Positions 1-9,548 of a stretch of DNA of 64,000 nucleotides are shown here, piece after piece. The position numbers and the translations under genes are program-made. The DNA comes from Schlesneria paludicola DSM 18645 (lineage in GTDB: Bacteria; Planctomycetota; Planctomycetia; Planctomycetales; Planctomycetaceae). Each line of letters opens with the position of its first letter. Within the stretch, counting starts at the first letter, position 1. The stretch spans positions 400,101 through 464,100 of the forward strand of contig NZ_JH636434.1 in the NCBI RefSeq assembly GCF_000255655.1. The letters are read 5' to 3'. A model generated the notes under the pieces. It worked only from the letters and a program-made list of their open reading frames with translations. It had not been told where the DNA came from and made no database searches.

Positions 1-183
1 GGTCTGCAACGGCTGGCGTTGGTCCCAACGGATTCGCTGTCGGCAAGCGTGCTGCGATAGCCCACGTGCGCGATGCCGGGTTGCATGACTCAATGTCGGA
101 TGAATCCGCGCAACTCCGGCAGCAACGTTGCAAGCATCCGCAACGCTTCGAGTCGATCGCATCTTCTCGAACGGCTCGTCGTT

Positions 184-221
184 GATCCTCGCCTCGCAGA
201 GACCAGGTCGAGGCGAGGATC
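184..221 (-). terminator. Hairpin downstream of the ceramidase-like gene
   Basis: A perfect 13-bp inverted repeat (arms 184-196 and 209-221, 12-nt loop) lies about 30 nt beyond the stop of the minus-strand gene at 252-1700. There is no clear T-run, so it may act as a transcript-end stabiliser rather than a classical intrinsic terminator. Bases 1-183 hold no ORF I would support. Confidence 0.5.
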
Positions 222-251
222 TAGGCCTACAATCAACGATCGACAGCGTCA

Positions 252-1700
252 TCACTTATCGGCGAGCAGTTGCTGGACGGCGATGATGGTGGCGTCGATC
301 ACTGCCTCGAGTGATCCTTTGGCGAGAACCGAGACTTCTTCCTGATAAAGCCCCAGTCCATAGCTGTCGGCATCTGGCAGATACCAGACATTGGAGCCGT
401 TCGCGAGTGTCCCGATCACAAGCGGTGCATTGGGGAATCGTTCACGCAGTGTCCGCTGCAGAATGTTGTAGTGCTCGCCATCGAGTGCAATCCAGACGGC
501 GTCTCCATTGCGCCACATCCGGATGGGATACGGGAAGCTCTCGCCCGGCGGCAAGAACTCGACCCGCGTCATTCGTCGAGTCGAACGTTCGATCATGGCA
601 TGGGCGCGGCGACTACGGTCATCGTCATGCGCGGCAATTGCTTGTTGTTTCTCGGCTTCCCACTGGGCTTTCTCCGCTTTGAGTTCTGCCAGCACCGGCA
701 GATCGTCGCGATACTTCAGGGAAACGTGCGGGCAAGACGCGGTCCATTGGGATTCCTCATTTCGCCGGACGGGCGTTTCCGTACGATAGGCCCATGTCCC
801 AATCGTGGCCCCTGAGACGACCGGCCCCTGATATTCGAATTCCTGCCCGGCGGGGGGCAATGATTCCAATGTGGACAGGACCGCGTAACCCAGTTGGCGA
901 CCGTTTCGGTCGGCGACTTTGAGATCCCCGACGAATCCTTCGCGTGGCCCAACATCACCTGACGCTCCCTGAATGAAAACAACAGGGACACCCGTTTCGT
1001 CTTCGACCAGTTCGCGCATCGCCCCAATGTAGTCTGGGCTAATCAGCGTGTTGTCCCAGGCAAGCGTGGTTGGGTGACAGGCATAATTCACAATCGTTGC
1101 CAGAGGAGCACCCGCTTCGCTGACAACTCGGCCGACCAGTACGGTTTCGTCTGTTGAGCCATCGGGGTTGAATCCACAGACGTAATGACCATTCTTCGTG
1201 TCAAAGAAATCACGATGTTTGGCCATGCTGCACCGACCACTGCCGTAGACGATGGTGGCGGGCGTCAAGCGTTCTTGACAGTCGGCGATCAGATTGATGA
1301 CCTTAATCGCAAGCTCGTCCAGGTACGGCTCGATCAATTCCCCGCCGGGAAAAGAACGACGTTCAAGGCCCATCAGCCCCGCGCCATGTGTATGTGAGAA
1401 GAACACGACAATCGCATCGCGCGAGACTTTGGCTTTCGTACTGACAACGTCCAAAAACCGATTCATTTCTTCGGTCCAGAACAGGCAATGGTCCAACGCA
1501 ATAATGATTCTAGAGTCGCTTGCCTGTTTTGAATCGGCCTGCATCAACAGCACCGTAGCCATCAGTGGCCGGTGAACGCCGGTCGAGCGTTCATGTGTCG
1601 CGGCCCCCCACATTCGATGATAGATGCCGACGGGCGGCGTGATGTCGCACTGCGAGACGCCGACAAGACAACGGCTTTCTGGAGTTTTCTGGCTCGTCAT
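252..1700 (-). CDS. Neutral/alkaline ceramidase-like protein
   Basis: The 482-residue protein resembles the N-terminal domain of neutral/alkaline non-lysosomal ceramidases, zinc amidases that cleave the N-acyl bond of ceramides. Visible family marks are the early CDITPPVG segment, a zinc-ligand-like SHTHGAG (H103, H105), a third histidine in NYACHPTTL (H209) and GASGDVGPR near residue 245, where the family has its nucleophile loop. No signal peptide is visible, so export is not obvious. The C-terminal immunoglobulin-like domain of longer ceramidases seems absent. Planctomycetes carry many relatives of unproven substrate, so the reaction is inferred from the fold. It stands alone with a hairpin behind it. 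Confidence 0.75.
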   Translation of the reverse strand: MTSQKTPESRCLVGVSQCDITPPVGIYHRMWGAATHERSTGVHRPLMATVLLMQADSKQASDSRIIIALDHCLFWTEEMNRFLDVVSTKAKVSRDAIVVFFSHTHGAGLMGLERRSFPGGELIEPYLDELAIKVINLIADCQERLTPATIVYGSGRCSMAKHRDFFDTKNGHYVCGFNPDGSTDETVLVGRVVSEAGAPLATIVNYACHPTTLAWDNTLISPDYIGAMRELVEDETGVPVVFIQGASGDVGPREGFVGDLKVADRNGRQLGYAVLSTLESLPPAGQEFEYQGPVVSGATIGTWAYRTETPVRRNEESQWTASCPHVSLKYRDDLPVLAELKAEKAQWEAEKQQAIAAHDDDRSRRAHAMIERSTRRMTRVEFLPPGESFPYPIRMWRNGDAVWIALDGEHYNILQRTLRERFPNAPLVIGTLANGSNVWYLPDADSYGLGLYQEEVSVLAKGSLEAVIDATIIAVQQLLADK

Positions 1701-1833
1701 AAGAAGTCTTTCAGGGATCGATCAAAAGAGCGTAATCGCCGATTGAAACAGAGTTAGTACAAGCAAGCGCAAGTCGAACAAGTTGGTGTGGATGTGGTTG
1801 ATACGAGTCCGTCACCGCAATTTCAACCGATAG

Positions 1834-3255
1834 CTACGCGGATGCACTGCCTTTGGCCAGCCATGATTGTTCGAAGACCGTCCCGGTCATGCGAAGGCGG
1901 TACCAACACAGGGCGGCAACCAGATGCAGCAACGCAATAAACAGGATGACGGCATTCCAACTGTCTCCCCCAAACAGGCCCAGAAGTGTCGAGTTACTGG
2001 CGATCACCCGCCGCAGCAGCGGCACCATCAAGGGCAGCATTCCCGCGCCAAGGTTACCGATCATGTTCATGGTCGCAAAGAGCGAGGCAACGTGTTTGCC
2101 TCCAAGGTCCATGGTGACCGCGTAAGCACTCGGCCCCGCGAGTCCTGCACAGAAGACGCCAAGACTGATCACGGTCACCGCAAGTGTTGCGTCGTTGACG
2201 AAGTAGGCGGCGAACAAGAACACGGTGCTGAGAATCAAACTGACCACCGCCAGCCCTTTGCGGGACCAAACCAGGTTGTTGGTACGGCGAAAGACTTCGT
2301 CTGCCACTCGTCCCCCAATCAGGCAGGCCATGGCAGTTGCCAGATGCGGTAAAACAGACAGCATGCCGGATTTCGTGACGGTGATCTGCCGAGATTCTTG
2401 TAAGAACGTCGCGAACCAACTGGCGAAGAAGACCAGGCCAGCGGCCCGACAGTACTGCTGCCCACAGATCAACCAGACCGCGGGGCTGGTGACCAGCAGA
2501 AGCCATGGGGTTCGCTCGGATTCCTCAAGCGCCGCGGGCATCTTTGATTCTTTGGTCGCAGACAGCGCAGACGCACTTATGACGATCGTTGGAGTCGAGG
2601 TTCTCTCGCGAATCAAATCCAGTTCTTCGCTTGTGATCCGCGGATGTTCTTCGGGGCGATTCCGGAACCACCAGGCAAAACCGATTGCCCACACGATCCC
2701 GGGAATGGCATACAGGATGAACACGGATTTCCAGTTCATCCAACTGACGAGCCAGCCCGTCAACGCGGCCCCGCCAGCGGCACCAAACGACATGGCTGCC
2801 ACAAACGTACCGCTGGCGAAGGCACGTTCTGCCTTTGGGTGCCAGTCGGCGATCGTTTTCGCGGCCACGGGAATGGCGCCTGCCTGTGCAAGGCCAACCA
2901 GCATCCAGTTCAGCATCAGAAGCGGAAACCAATGAAAGATTCCGAACACCGCCGTTGCGAGGGACCAGAGGCACGCAAAACAGGGCAGACTGATTCGCGC
3001 GCCAACTCGGCCGCCAGCGTATCCCGCGGGAATCTGTGCTAAGGCATAGGTCCAGAAAAAGGCGGGGCCTAGAATCATGCCCATCGCACTTTCGGATAGC
3101 CCCAAATCGGCGCGAATCGATTTCTCGACAACGGAAATACTGGTGCGGCACAGGTAGGCGATTGCGGCCATGGCAGCCAGCCACAACATCACGAAATGTC
3201 GACGATTCTGTGGCTTGGTTGGAACTCGCAAGACGTCCTCATTCGCGTCGGTCAC
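1834..3255 (-). CDS. MFS transporter
   Basis: Major facilitator superfamily carrier of about 473 residues with roughly twelve hydrophobic segments and a central hydrophilic loop. The first helix follows the segment RRHFVMLWLAAMAAIAYLCR, and a loop GGRVADEVFRRTNN carries the charged pattern usual between MFS helices. The pattern is like anion:cation (organic acid) symporters, but the substrate cannot be read from sequence. The open frame extends to 3405, but a GTG at 3255 preceded by a GAGGGGG ribosome site six bases away is a far better start, and the extra 50 residues do not look like a transporter N-terminus. It lies 179 nt downstream of the glutamine cyclotransferase gene on the same strand and may be cotranscribed. 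Confidence 0.85.
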   Translation of the reverse strand: MTDANEDVLRVPTKPQNRRHFVMLWLAAMAAIAYLCRTSISVVEKSIRADLGLSESAMGMILGPAFFWTYALAQIPAGYAGGRVGARISLPCFACLWSLATAVFGIFHWFPLLMLNWMLVGLAQAGAIPVAAKTIADWHPKAERAFASGTFVAAMSFGAAGGAALTGWLVSWMNWKSVFILYAIPGIVWAIGFAWWFRNRPEEHPRITSEELDLIRERTSTPTIVISASALSATKESKMPAALEESERTPWLLLVTSPAVWLICGQQYCRAAGLVFFASWFATFLQESRQITVTKSGMLSVLPHLATAMACLIGGRVADEVFRRTNNLVWSRKGLAVVSLILSTVFLFAAYFVNDATLAVTVISLGVFCAGLAGPSAYAVTMDLGGKHVASLFATMNMIGNLGAGMLPLMVPLLRRVIASNSTLLGLFGGDSWNAVILFIALLHLVAALCWYRLRMTGTVFEQSWLAKGSASA

Positions 3256-3434
3256 CGCATCCCCCTCGAATGTCGTTTTCGAAACAGGATACGGCGCGTG
3301 ATCGGGAATGGAACTCTGGCTGAAGGTGATTTTATCCGAGTTCGGCGAAGCGCTGGCGAGACCGCACTCGAATTGACAATTTCGATTTAAGCAGACTGAA
3401 CGCACGTCCCGTTCAGGGCACGATCATCTCTCGC

Positions 3435-4259
3435 CTATTTCGGGCCCACTTTGATCTCGAACAGATGCGGCCAGTTTTTTCCGGTCACCAGCAGACGATC
3501 GCTGTCCGGGTCGTACGCGATACCGTTCAGTACATCTTCGTTGCTGCGTCGCTGCGTCCGAGGATACAGATTGCTGAGATCCACCCACCCCAGTACTTCT
3601 CCAGTCTCAGGAGAAATTCGCACAATGGTGTCTTGATACCACACGTTGGCCCAGATTTCGTTCTTCACGAATTCCAATTCGTTCAGTCTCTCGACTTTGC
3701 CCTGATGGCCGCGGACGGTGATGCGTCTCACGACCGTGAATGTCTTGGGATCGAGGAAGCGAATTGTCGACGACCCATCACTCATGATCAGGTACTTGCC
3801 ATCGTTTGTCAGTCCCCAGCCCTCGCCCGTGAATTGAAAAGTCTTCTCGACTTGGAAACTCGTCAGGTCATACACAATCCCCAGTCGATTTTGCCAAGTC
3901 AGTTGATAGATCCGATTGTCGAGAATCGTGATTCCCTCACCAAAGTAATGATGGTTCAGCGGGGCGATTTTCTCGACTGCGCCCGTCGCCAGATCGACAC
4001 GCCGCAGGGACGATTCACCCAGTTTGCCGGTTCCCTCAAACAACTGATTGTTCTTAAAAACAAGCCCCTGTGTGAACGCCACCGGATCATGTGGATAGCT
4101 GGCGATGACTTGAAAGCCCCACGTGTCAATTTTCGCGGTGCGTTTGTTTTGAGCGAATGCTCGAAGTCCGATCGCGCCGCCGAAAAGCAAAAGCACGCCC
4201 ACCACCCATCTCAGCCGTCGAGAAACGGGTCGCAATGCCGAACTTGTGTTTGTGAGCAT
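3435..4259 (-). CDS. Glutaminyl-peptide cyclotransferase (glutamine cyclotransferase family)
   Basis: Beta-propeller glutamine cyclotransferase, which converts N-terminal Gln of peptides to pyroglutamate. The chosen ATG at 4259 gives 274 residues with an N-terminal membrane segment (RRLRWVVGVLLLFGGAIGLRAFA) that acts as signal or anchor, so the enzyme probably works outside the cytoplasm. Family marks are AFTQGLVF, FGEGITIL, GWGLTNDGKYLIMSDG, LNELEFV and LNGIAYDPD. The open frame extends to 4484, but that upstream part has no secretion signal and is unlikely to be translated. The MFS gene follows on the same strand. Confidence 0.85.
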   Translation of the reverse strand: MLTNTSSALRPVSRRLRWVVGVLLLFGGAIGLRAFAQNKRTAKIDTWGFQVIASYPHDPVAFTQGLVFKNNQLFEGTGKLGESSLRRVDLATGAVEKIAPLNHHYFGEGITILDNRIYQLTWQNRLGIVYDLTSFQVEKTFQFTGEGWGLTNDGKYLIMSDGSSTIRFLDPKTFTVVRRITVRGHQGKVERLNELEFVKNEIWANVWYQDTIVRISPETGEVLGWVDLSNLYPRTQRRSNEDVLNGIAYDPDSDRLLVTGKNWPHLFEIKVGPK

Positions 4260-4558
4260 GAATTCGACTCGGCAGAACAGGAACAAATCAATGGGATTCC
4301 GGGCGAGCTTTGGATTGGCGAATGAGCGAAATGGCGGTGCAACTGCCATAGTCCGGTGAGGGAAGTCCCGCGGACCCGTCTCGTTCGTCTTCGACGGCTC
4401 ACTGCCATAATTTGGCAGGCGATCCCGATACCGTCCAGAGGGAACTCGCCATTCGCAAGAAATCTTTCGCTGTCGTTCCAACAAGAACTCGCGGCAAGCC
4501 TTCTTCCAGTCTCGATCGCAACACAGATGAAGATTGATTGGATCCAGGCTATTCTACA

Positions 4559-5731
4559 ATGACTATGAAGTACGATTTTTGGTCACCGATGCAGATTGTG
4601 TTCGGATGGGGACGCCGTTCTGAACTGGGCAAGCTTGCCGCGACGGTTGGGACGCGTGCCTTCCTGATTTCAGGCAGCCGAACGCTCGAGATATGCGGCG
4701 TCATCGAGTCTGCAGCCGCGTCGCTGGAAGAGCAGGGACTGCGTGTCCATCGCTTTTCGGCCGCTTCACGCGAACCCGAGGTGGCTGACGTCGATCGGTT
4801 GGTGTCCGAACTGGTGATGTCGGAACCCTGCGCGACCGACGTGATTGTTGCAGTTGGCGGCGGTTCGACAATCGATCTCGCGAAAGCCGCTGCGGCACTC
4901 GTGCAGAACCGCCATGGTCACTCGGTGGTGGAGTTTCTCGAAGGCGTCGGCAAAGGACTCCAGATCACCCACCGTCCGCTCCCGATGATCGCCGTTCCGA
5001 CAACGGCGGGAACCGGTGCCGAATGCACCAAGAACGCCGTGATTTCGTCATACGACGCGCCGTTCAAGAAAAGTCTGCGTAGCGATTGGATGATTCCCAA
5101 GATCGTTCTGGTTGATCCGGAACTCACGGTCAGCCTGCCGTCCCACACAACGGCCTTCACCGGGATGGATGCCATCACGCAACTGATCGAAAGTTTCATC
5201 TCCCGACGCGCTGCGCCGATTCCGCAAGCGATGGCACTTCGTGGACTGAAGTTGGCGCTGCCGGCGTTACCCGTCGCTGTCCGTGATGGGGCAAATCGAG
5301 AAAGTCGTGAAGCGATGGCGCATGCGGCGATGCTATCAGGCTTGGCACTTGCCAATTCGGGGCTTGGTCTGGCACACGGGGTTGCCGCGGCGTTGGGAGT
5401 CCATTGTCAGGTACCTCATGGCCAGGCCTGTGCGATGCTGCTACCGACAGCACTGCGAGTGAACCAGCAAGCCCGAGAGGTCGAGCTGGCTGAACTCGAA
5501 AGCCTGTTCGAATCACGACCGCTCACAAATCCAGAACTGGCCGAAGGGTTCATTCGCAGGATCGAAGGTCTTTGTCTCGAGGTCGGCATTCCCGTTCGAT
5601 TGCGCGATGTCGGTGTTTTGGAAGAGCAAATTCCGGCGCTCGTGACGGGTTCGCGCGGCAATAGCATGAGTGGCAATCCTCGTGATGTCGCCGACGACGA
5701 ACTCTCACGAATCCTTCACGATTTGTGGTAA
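4559..5731 (+). CDS. Iron-containing alcohol dehydrogenase family protein
   Basis: Group III (iron-type) alcohol dehydrogenase of about 390 residues. The NAD-binding half shows GGGSTIDLAKAAA and PTTAGTGAE, and the helical metal-binding half shows GMDAITQLIESF and GLAHGVAAALG. In many members the third-metal-ligand site reads DAxxH; here it is DAITQ, as in some other subfamilies, so metal and substrate cannot be assumed. A cytoplasmic alcohol or aldehyde oxidoreductase is likely. The start at 4559 (MTMKYDFW) fits the family N-terminus better than the upstream ATG at 4538. It is divergent from the cyclotransferase gene; the roughly 300 nt between them hold only promoter-like sequence. Confidence 0.85.
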   Translation: MTMKYDFWSPMQIVFGWGRRSELGKLAATVGTRAFLISGSRTLEICGVIESAAASLEEQGLRVHRFSAASREPEVADVDRLVSELVMSEPCATDVIVAVGGGSTIDLAKAAAALVQNRHGHSVVEFLEGVGKGLQITHRPLPMIAVPTTAGTGAECTKNAVISSYDAPFKKSLRSDWMIPKIVLVDPELTVSLPSHTTAFTGMDAITQLIESFISRRAAPIPQAMALRGLKLALPALPVAVRDGANRESREAMAHAAMLSGLALANSGLGLAHGVAAALGVHCQVPHGQACAMLLPTALRVNQQAREVELAELESLFESRPLTNPELAEGFIRRIEGLCLEVGIPVRLRDVGVLEEQIPALVTGSRGNSMSGNPRDVADDELSRILHDLW

Positions 5732-5795
5732 CTGTGCACTGTTTTTATAGTCGCAATGCAACTTTGCGGTCGCCCTGCAACGTGTGGTGCGGAGT

Positions 5796-7019
5796 TCATT
5801 GCGGCTTCTTGTCCGGAACGACACAGCGAAACCCCAGGTGCGACATCCCCGTGTCAGGAGTCGTGCCGCGTCGAGCTGCCGTGCGGTAGCTTTCGCAATA
5901 GGTGATGTGGCAAAGGAACGAACCGCCACGGATCACGCGTTTTGCGGCATCAGGCTCGCCGGGGTCCCAACTGTCGGCAGGACCTGGCGGGTTCTCGACG
6001 ACCTTTTCCGCCATGCGTTGAGCATACGCATCGGCGCGGTACCAGTCCGAGCACCATTCCCACACATTGCCGCTCATGTCATATAGGCCGTACCCATTGG
6101 GAGGGTATGATTTGACCGGCGCCGTTCGTTCCCAACCGTCCAACTGATCGTTCTGATTCGGGAACACGCCCTGCCAGATATTGCTAAGCTTGCTCGATTC
6201 CTTGGGAGGTTCGTCTCCCCAGGTGAACCGCTTCCCCACCAGCCCGCCGCGTGAAGCACACTCCCATTCTGCTTCGGTGGGTAAACGCTTGCCGGCCCAT
6301 TTTGCATAGGCATTCGCATCGTCCCACGAAATGTGGACAACGGGATGTTCGGACCGGTTATCAATCGATGACTTGGGGCCTTCGGGATGTTTCCAACAGG
6401 CTCCAGGGATCCACGTCCACCACTTCGAAACATCGTTTGTGGGTACAGGAGTTGGCGGCGCCGTGAAAACGAGTGAACCAGGGACCAGCACGTCATCGGG
6501 CGGTTTGGGAGTCCCGGGGGGCACGGTCTTTTTCAATTCTTCCCAATCAGGCTTCACTTCCGCCGTCGTGACATATCCCGTTGCATCGACGAATTTTTGA
6601 AACTCGGCGTTGGTAACTTCGTGAGCATCGATCCAATAACCGTTCAGATGTACTTGATGAGCAGGTCGTTCGTTCGGCAAGGCCGAGGGGCCTGATGTTC
6701 CCATCGTGAACTCACCCGGTGGAATCCAAACCATGCCTTCCGGGGCCGAGGTCGGGGCTTCAGTGATCGGGGCTTCAACGGATGCGGCGACGTTTTCGGA
6801 CGAGCCTTTTAACGCCGCGGCCTTTCGCGCTGCGGGTTGTTGTTTGGACTCCGTTTTCTGTTCGTAGGCCGTGACGGCGTACGCCCCGGCGAATGCGATG
6901 GCCCCCAGTGCGATCAATCCAACCCCCCGAAGGCCAAATCCCGCCGTGGTCGGTTTCGGTTCGGTGATCGTTGAAGTCGGGTTTGCGGCTTGTTGTTTCT
7001 GTCGGCGGATTCGTGACAT
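5796..7019 (-). CDS. Formylglycine-generating enzyme family protein, probably active
   Basis: SUMF1/FGE-type protein of about 407 residues with one N-terminal membrane segment (GLRGVGLIALGAIAFAGAYAV) and a long low-complexity linker before the FGE fold. Family marks are GMVWIPPGEFTMG, LPTEAEWECASRGG, NVWEWCSDWY and a C-terminal GFRCV. Most bacterial SUMF1-like proteins lack the two active-site cysteines of true FGE, but here the pair in GGSFLCHITYCESYR (C, four residues, C) is present. It may therefore oxidise a cysteine of sulfatases to formylglycine, outside the cytoplasm if the anchor is N-in. The ATG at 7019 is preferred; the upstream extension to 7202 is not typical. No sulfatase lies nearby. 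Confidence 0.85.
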   Translation of the reverse strand: MSRIRRQKQQAANPTSTITEPKPTTAGFGLRGVGLIALGAIAFAGAYAVTAYEQKTESKQQPAARKAAALKGSSENVAASVEAPITEAPTSAPEGMVWIPPGEFTMGTSGPSALPNERPAHQVHLNGYWIDAHEVTNAEFQKFVDATGYVTTAEVKPDWEELKKTVPPGTPKPPDDVLVPGSLVFTAPPTPVPTNDVSKWWTWIPGACWKHPEGPKSSIDNRSEHPVVHISWDDANAYAKWAGKRLPTEAEWECASRGGLVGKRFTWGDEPPKESSKLSNIWQGVFPNQNDQLDGWERTAPVKSYPPNGYGLYDMSGNVWEWCSDWYRADAYAQRMAEKVVENPPGPADSWDPGEPDAAKRVIRGGSFLCHITYCESYRTAARRGTTPDTGMSHLGFRCVVPDKKPQ

Positions 7020-7604
7020 CGGGTCAACTTTCAAGAGAGAACTCGCAGCCAGTTCCAAACGAACGGCAGTAAAGACAGGCGTGAAAGCATGAGCCCATCG
7101 CGAGTCGAAGGTCGAACAGCGAGGCAGTTGTCGGCAGGTATGTCCCGTTAGGATCGAACAACAAATTCGTCGCCAAAAACAGTCTATCATCCCAAAGCCC
7201 ATGCGCGGAGTATCGCCTGGCTTCGAATTTCACGTGCGCCCCAATTTCGATCGTCACTCTGACTTGGAGTGCAGCACGCCCCGCACAGCAGCAAAGAAAC
7301 TTAGCAAGACATTCGCCGCGTATTCGACCTGCCCGCTCGAAATTTCGTGGGAATCCTGAGTTGGCGTGCCGGCGAAAATGCGGTCCTGCGATTTTCAAAG
7401 TCGGGAATCTTCGTGGCTTCACCTCGCGGGGGGGCGTTCAAACGCTATACTTGATGTATCCGGTGAGGACTGCGCGGACGGCCTGCGAATCCCTGAAGTT
7501 TCTGATCGGGTCAGGTCGACGCCTTTTCTGTCTGAATCATCTGATCGAATTCTGAATTCCAGTCGCGTTCAATTGCTGGATACTCGTTGCGAGGTAAGTG
7601 ATTC
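7020..7604. other. Intergenic region between FGE and ferredoxin genes
   Basis: This 585-nt stretch separates two divergently read genes and should contain both promoters. Open frames inside it are fragmentary and of poor composition. I see no RNA gene, repeat or strong hairpin. Confidence 0.4.
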
Positions 7605-8009
7605 ATGGCCAAAGCTGGTTCGCGAAAAAAGCTTCCTAAAGAAGTTGCCGTCATCAATGCCGACAACTGCACTGGCTGTGAGGCGTGCCTGGAAGTCTGC
7701 CCGGTTGACTGCATTTACAAAGTCCCTGGCGATTCCATCTCGGTCTTGCAGTCGTGGTGCGAAATCGATGTCGAGCGATGTGTGGGCTGCGAAGTCTGCG
7801 TCCATATCCCAACGAAGAAAACCGATCCGTACGAATTGACGGTCTGTCCGTGGGATGCGATCGAGATGATTCCCACAATCCAAGTTGCTCAGGTCGTCGC
7901 CGACAAGGGTGGACCACCGGACTATATGCTGAAAAACTGGGATCGGCTTGTCGTACCGGCTCAGCGGATGGCGGAACTCGCAGCAGAACAGGCGACTTCG
8001 AAGTCGTGA
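7605..8009 (+). CDS. 4Fe-4S dicluster ferredoxin
   Basis: Small soluble electron carrier of 134 residues. The first cluster motif is CTGCEACLEVCP near residue 22. The second is CVGCEVC near residue 59, with its last ligand displaced to TVCPW by an insert, an arrangement seen in ferredoxin-like proteins of planctomycetes and green bacteria. There is no signal peptide. A GAGGT ribosome site precedes the ATG. The redox partner is not encoded next to it: folC lies convergently 100 nt downstream. Confidence 0.85.
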   Translation: MAKAGSRKKLPKEVAVINADNCTGCEACLEVCPVDCIYKVPGDSISVLQSWCEIDVERCVGCEVCVHIPTKKTDPYELTVCPWDAIEMIPTIQVAQVVADKGGPPDYMLKNWDRLVVPAQRMAELAAEQATSKS

Positions 8010-8109
8010 ACGTCCCGGAGTTCGCGGGCGAATATCACAACTTGCATCGGTTCGCTCACGCGTCATCCAGCGAGATTGCTTGATGGATCGAAGAGGGGGC
8101 GGCGATCTC

Positions 8110-9474
8110 TCAATTCAGCGTCGCGCGGCATTCCTCTGCGATTGTCGATCGCAGTTCTGCGACGAGAAAAAATGAACCGGTAATCACGATTACATCGTCC
8201 TGCGTCGCCAAACGTTTGGCCAGTGTCCAGGCGGCAAGCGGATCTTTGGCGAGATGCGCGGGCCGAACGGTCAGAGCATTGACAAGCCTGCTCAGTTCCT
8301 CGAGCGATACCCCGCGCGGATTGTCCAGATATCGCGTCAAAACGAGCGTATCGAAGTGGGGTAACAGTTGGCGCAGGATACCAGCGACGTCTTTATCTTT
8401 CGTCGCAGCGAAGACGAGGATTCGCTTGCGAAGTTTGGTGGACTCGTTGAGTGACGCCACGAGTGCCCGGGCCGATTCCCAGTTGTGCGCGGCATCAACG
8501 ATCACGGTCGGACGTCTTGCGATCACTTCCACACGCGCCGGCCAGCTTACGCTTAGTAGTCCTTGCCGGACATCGTCATCGGACAGGTCCCAGTTCAACT
8601 GCCGCAGCTCATCCACCACGGCGAGTGCCAGCGTTGCATTCACGGCCTGGTGCGGCCCGCGCAAAGCCACGGGCATCTGTTGCCAGTTCGATGTAGATGT
8701 TGTGACGTCGATCTGTACCTGTTCATGCTCATCCAGATGGCGATCCACAAGCCGAAAATCTCGGCCCAGCAACTTCAGTGGGGAACCCCGCTCACGGCAG
8801 GTCTCCTCAACCATGGCCAGCGCGTCGGGGTGAGTGACTCCAGAAATCGTCGGAATGCCTGATTTGACGATTCCGGCCTTTTCATACGCAATCTGATGGA
8901 CAGTGCTACCCAGCACGTGTGTGTGGTCACGGCTGACGTTGGTGATCACGGTGACCAGAGGCTTACACAAGTTGGTCGAATCGAGCCGCCCGCCGAGCCC
9001 TACTTCCAAGACCGCGATATCGACGTTCTGCTCCAGAAAATGAAGCCAGGCCAGCGCCGTTGCCAACTCAAAATAAGTTGGTTGCATCCGCCCAGGCATG
9101 TTGTCCATCTGGGTAATCATTGGCAGCAGACGATTGACCAATCCGATGAACTCAGACTGCGTCGGCATCACTCCATTGATCGTAAATCGCTCTTCGAATG
9201 CGGTGATATGCGGCGAAATGTACAATCCACAACGATATCCCGATGCAGCCAGAATCGAGGACAGCATCGAGCACGTCGACCCTTTGCCTTTTGTGCCGGC
9301 GACGTGAATCGCGGGAATGCGCTCATGCGGGTTCCCCATCAACTCGAGCAGACGGCGCATGCGGTCCAGCTTGAAATCGCTGGTGGAATAAGCCTCGGCC
9401 TGAATCCGTTCGTAATTGATCCGCCCAAACAGGAACTCAATGGCCTGTTCATAGGTCTCAATTCGATCCGGCAT
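8110..9474 (-). CDS. folC: Bifunctional folylpolyglutamate synthase / dihydrofolate synthase
   Basis: Mur-ligase-like enzyme of 454 residues that adds glutamate to dihydropteroate and to folates in the cytoplasm. Visible marks are the ATP loop HVAGTKGKGSTCSML near residue 57, YISPH near residue 84, TNVSRDHTHVLG, EKAGI, and a C-terminal Mur-type domain with VDAAHNWESA and FAATKDKD. Length is normal for FolC. It is convergent with the ferredoxin gene. Confidence 0.93.
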   Translation of the reverse strand: MPDRIETYEQAIEFLFGRINYERIQAEAYSTSDFKLDRMRRLLELMGNPHERIPAIHVAGTKGKGSTCSMLSSILAASGYRCGLYISPHITAFEERFTINGVMPTQSEFIGLVNRLLPMITQMDNMPGRMQPTYFELATALAWLHFLEQNVDIAVLEVGLGGRLDSTNLCKPLVTVITNVSRDHTHVLGSTVHQIAYEKAGIVKSGIPTISGVTHPDALAMVEETCRERGSPLKLLGRDFRLVDRHLDEHEQVQIDVTTSTSNWQQMPVALRGPHQAVNATLALAVVDELRQLNWDLSDDDVRQGLLSVSWPARVEVIARRPTVIVDAAHNWESARALVASLNESTKLRKRILVFAATKDKDVAGILRQLLPHFDTLVLTRYLDNPRGVSLEELSRLVNALTVRPAHLAKDPLAAWTLAKRLATQDDVIVITGSFFLVAELRSTIAEECRATLN

Positions 9475-9548
9475 GTTCGTAACCGATGCTGATTTCTGAA
9501 TTCAGAGGGGATGTCGATGCCACGGAGGATTCTGCCAGAAGCACCCCG

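Noticed and set aside
2525..3184. 219-residue minus-strand frame inside the MFS gene
   Set aside because: Shadow frame of a clear 12-helix transporter; Arg/Cys-rich with no motif.
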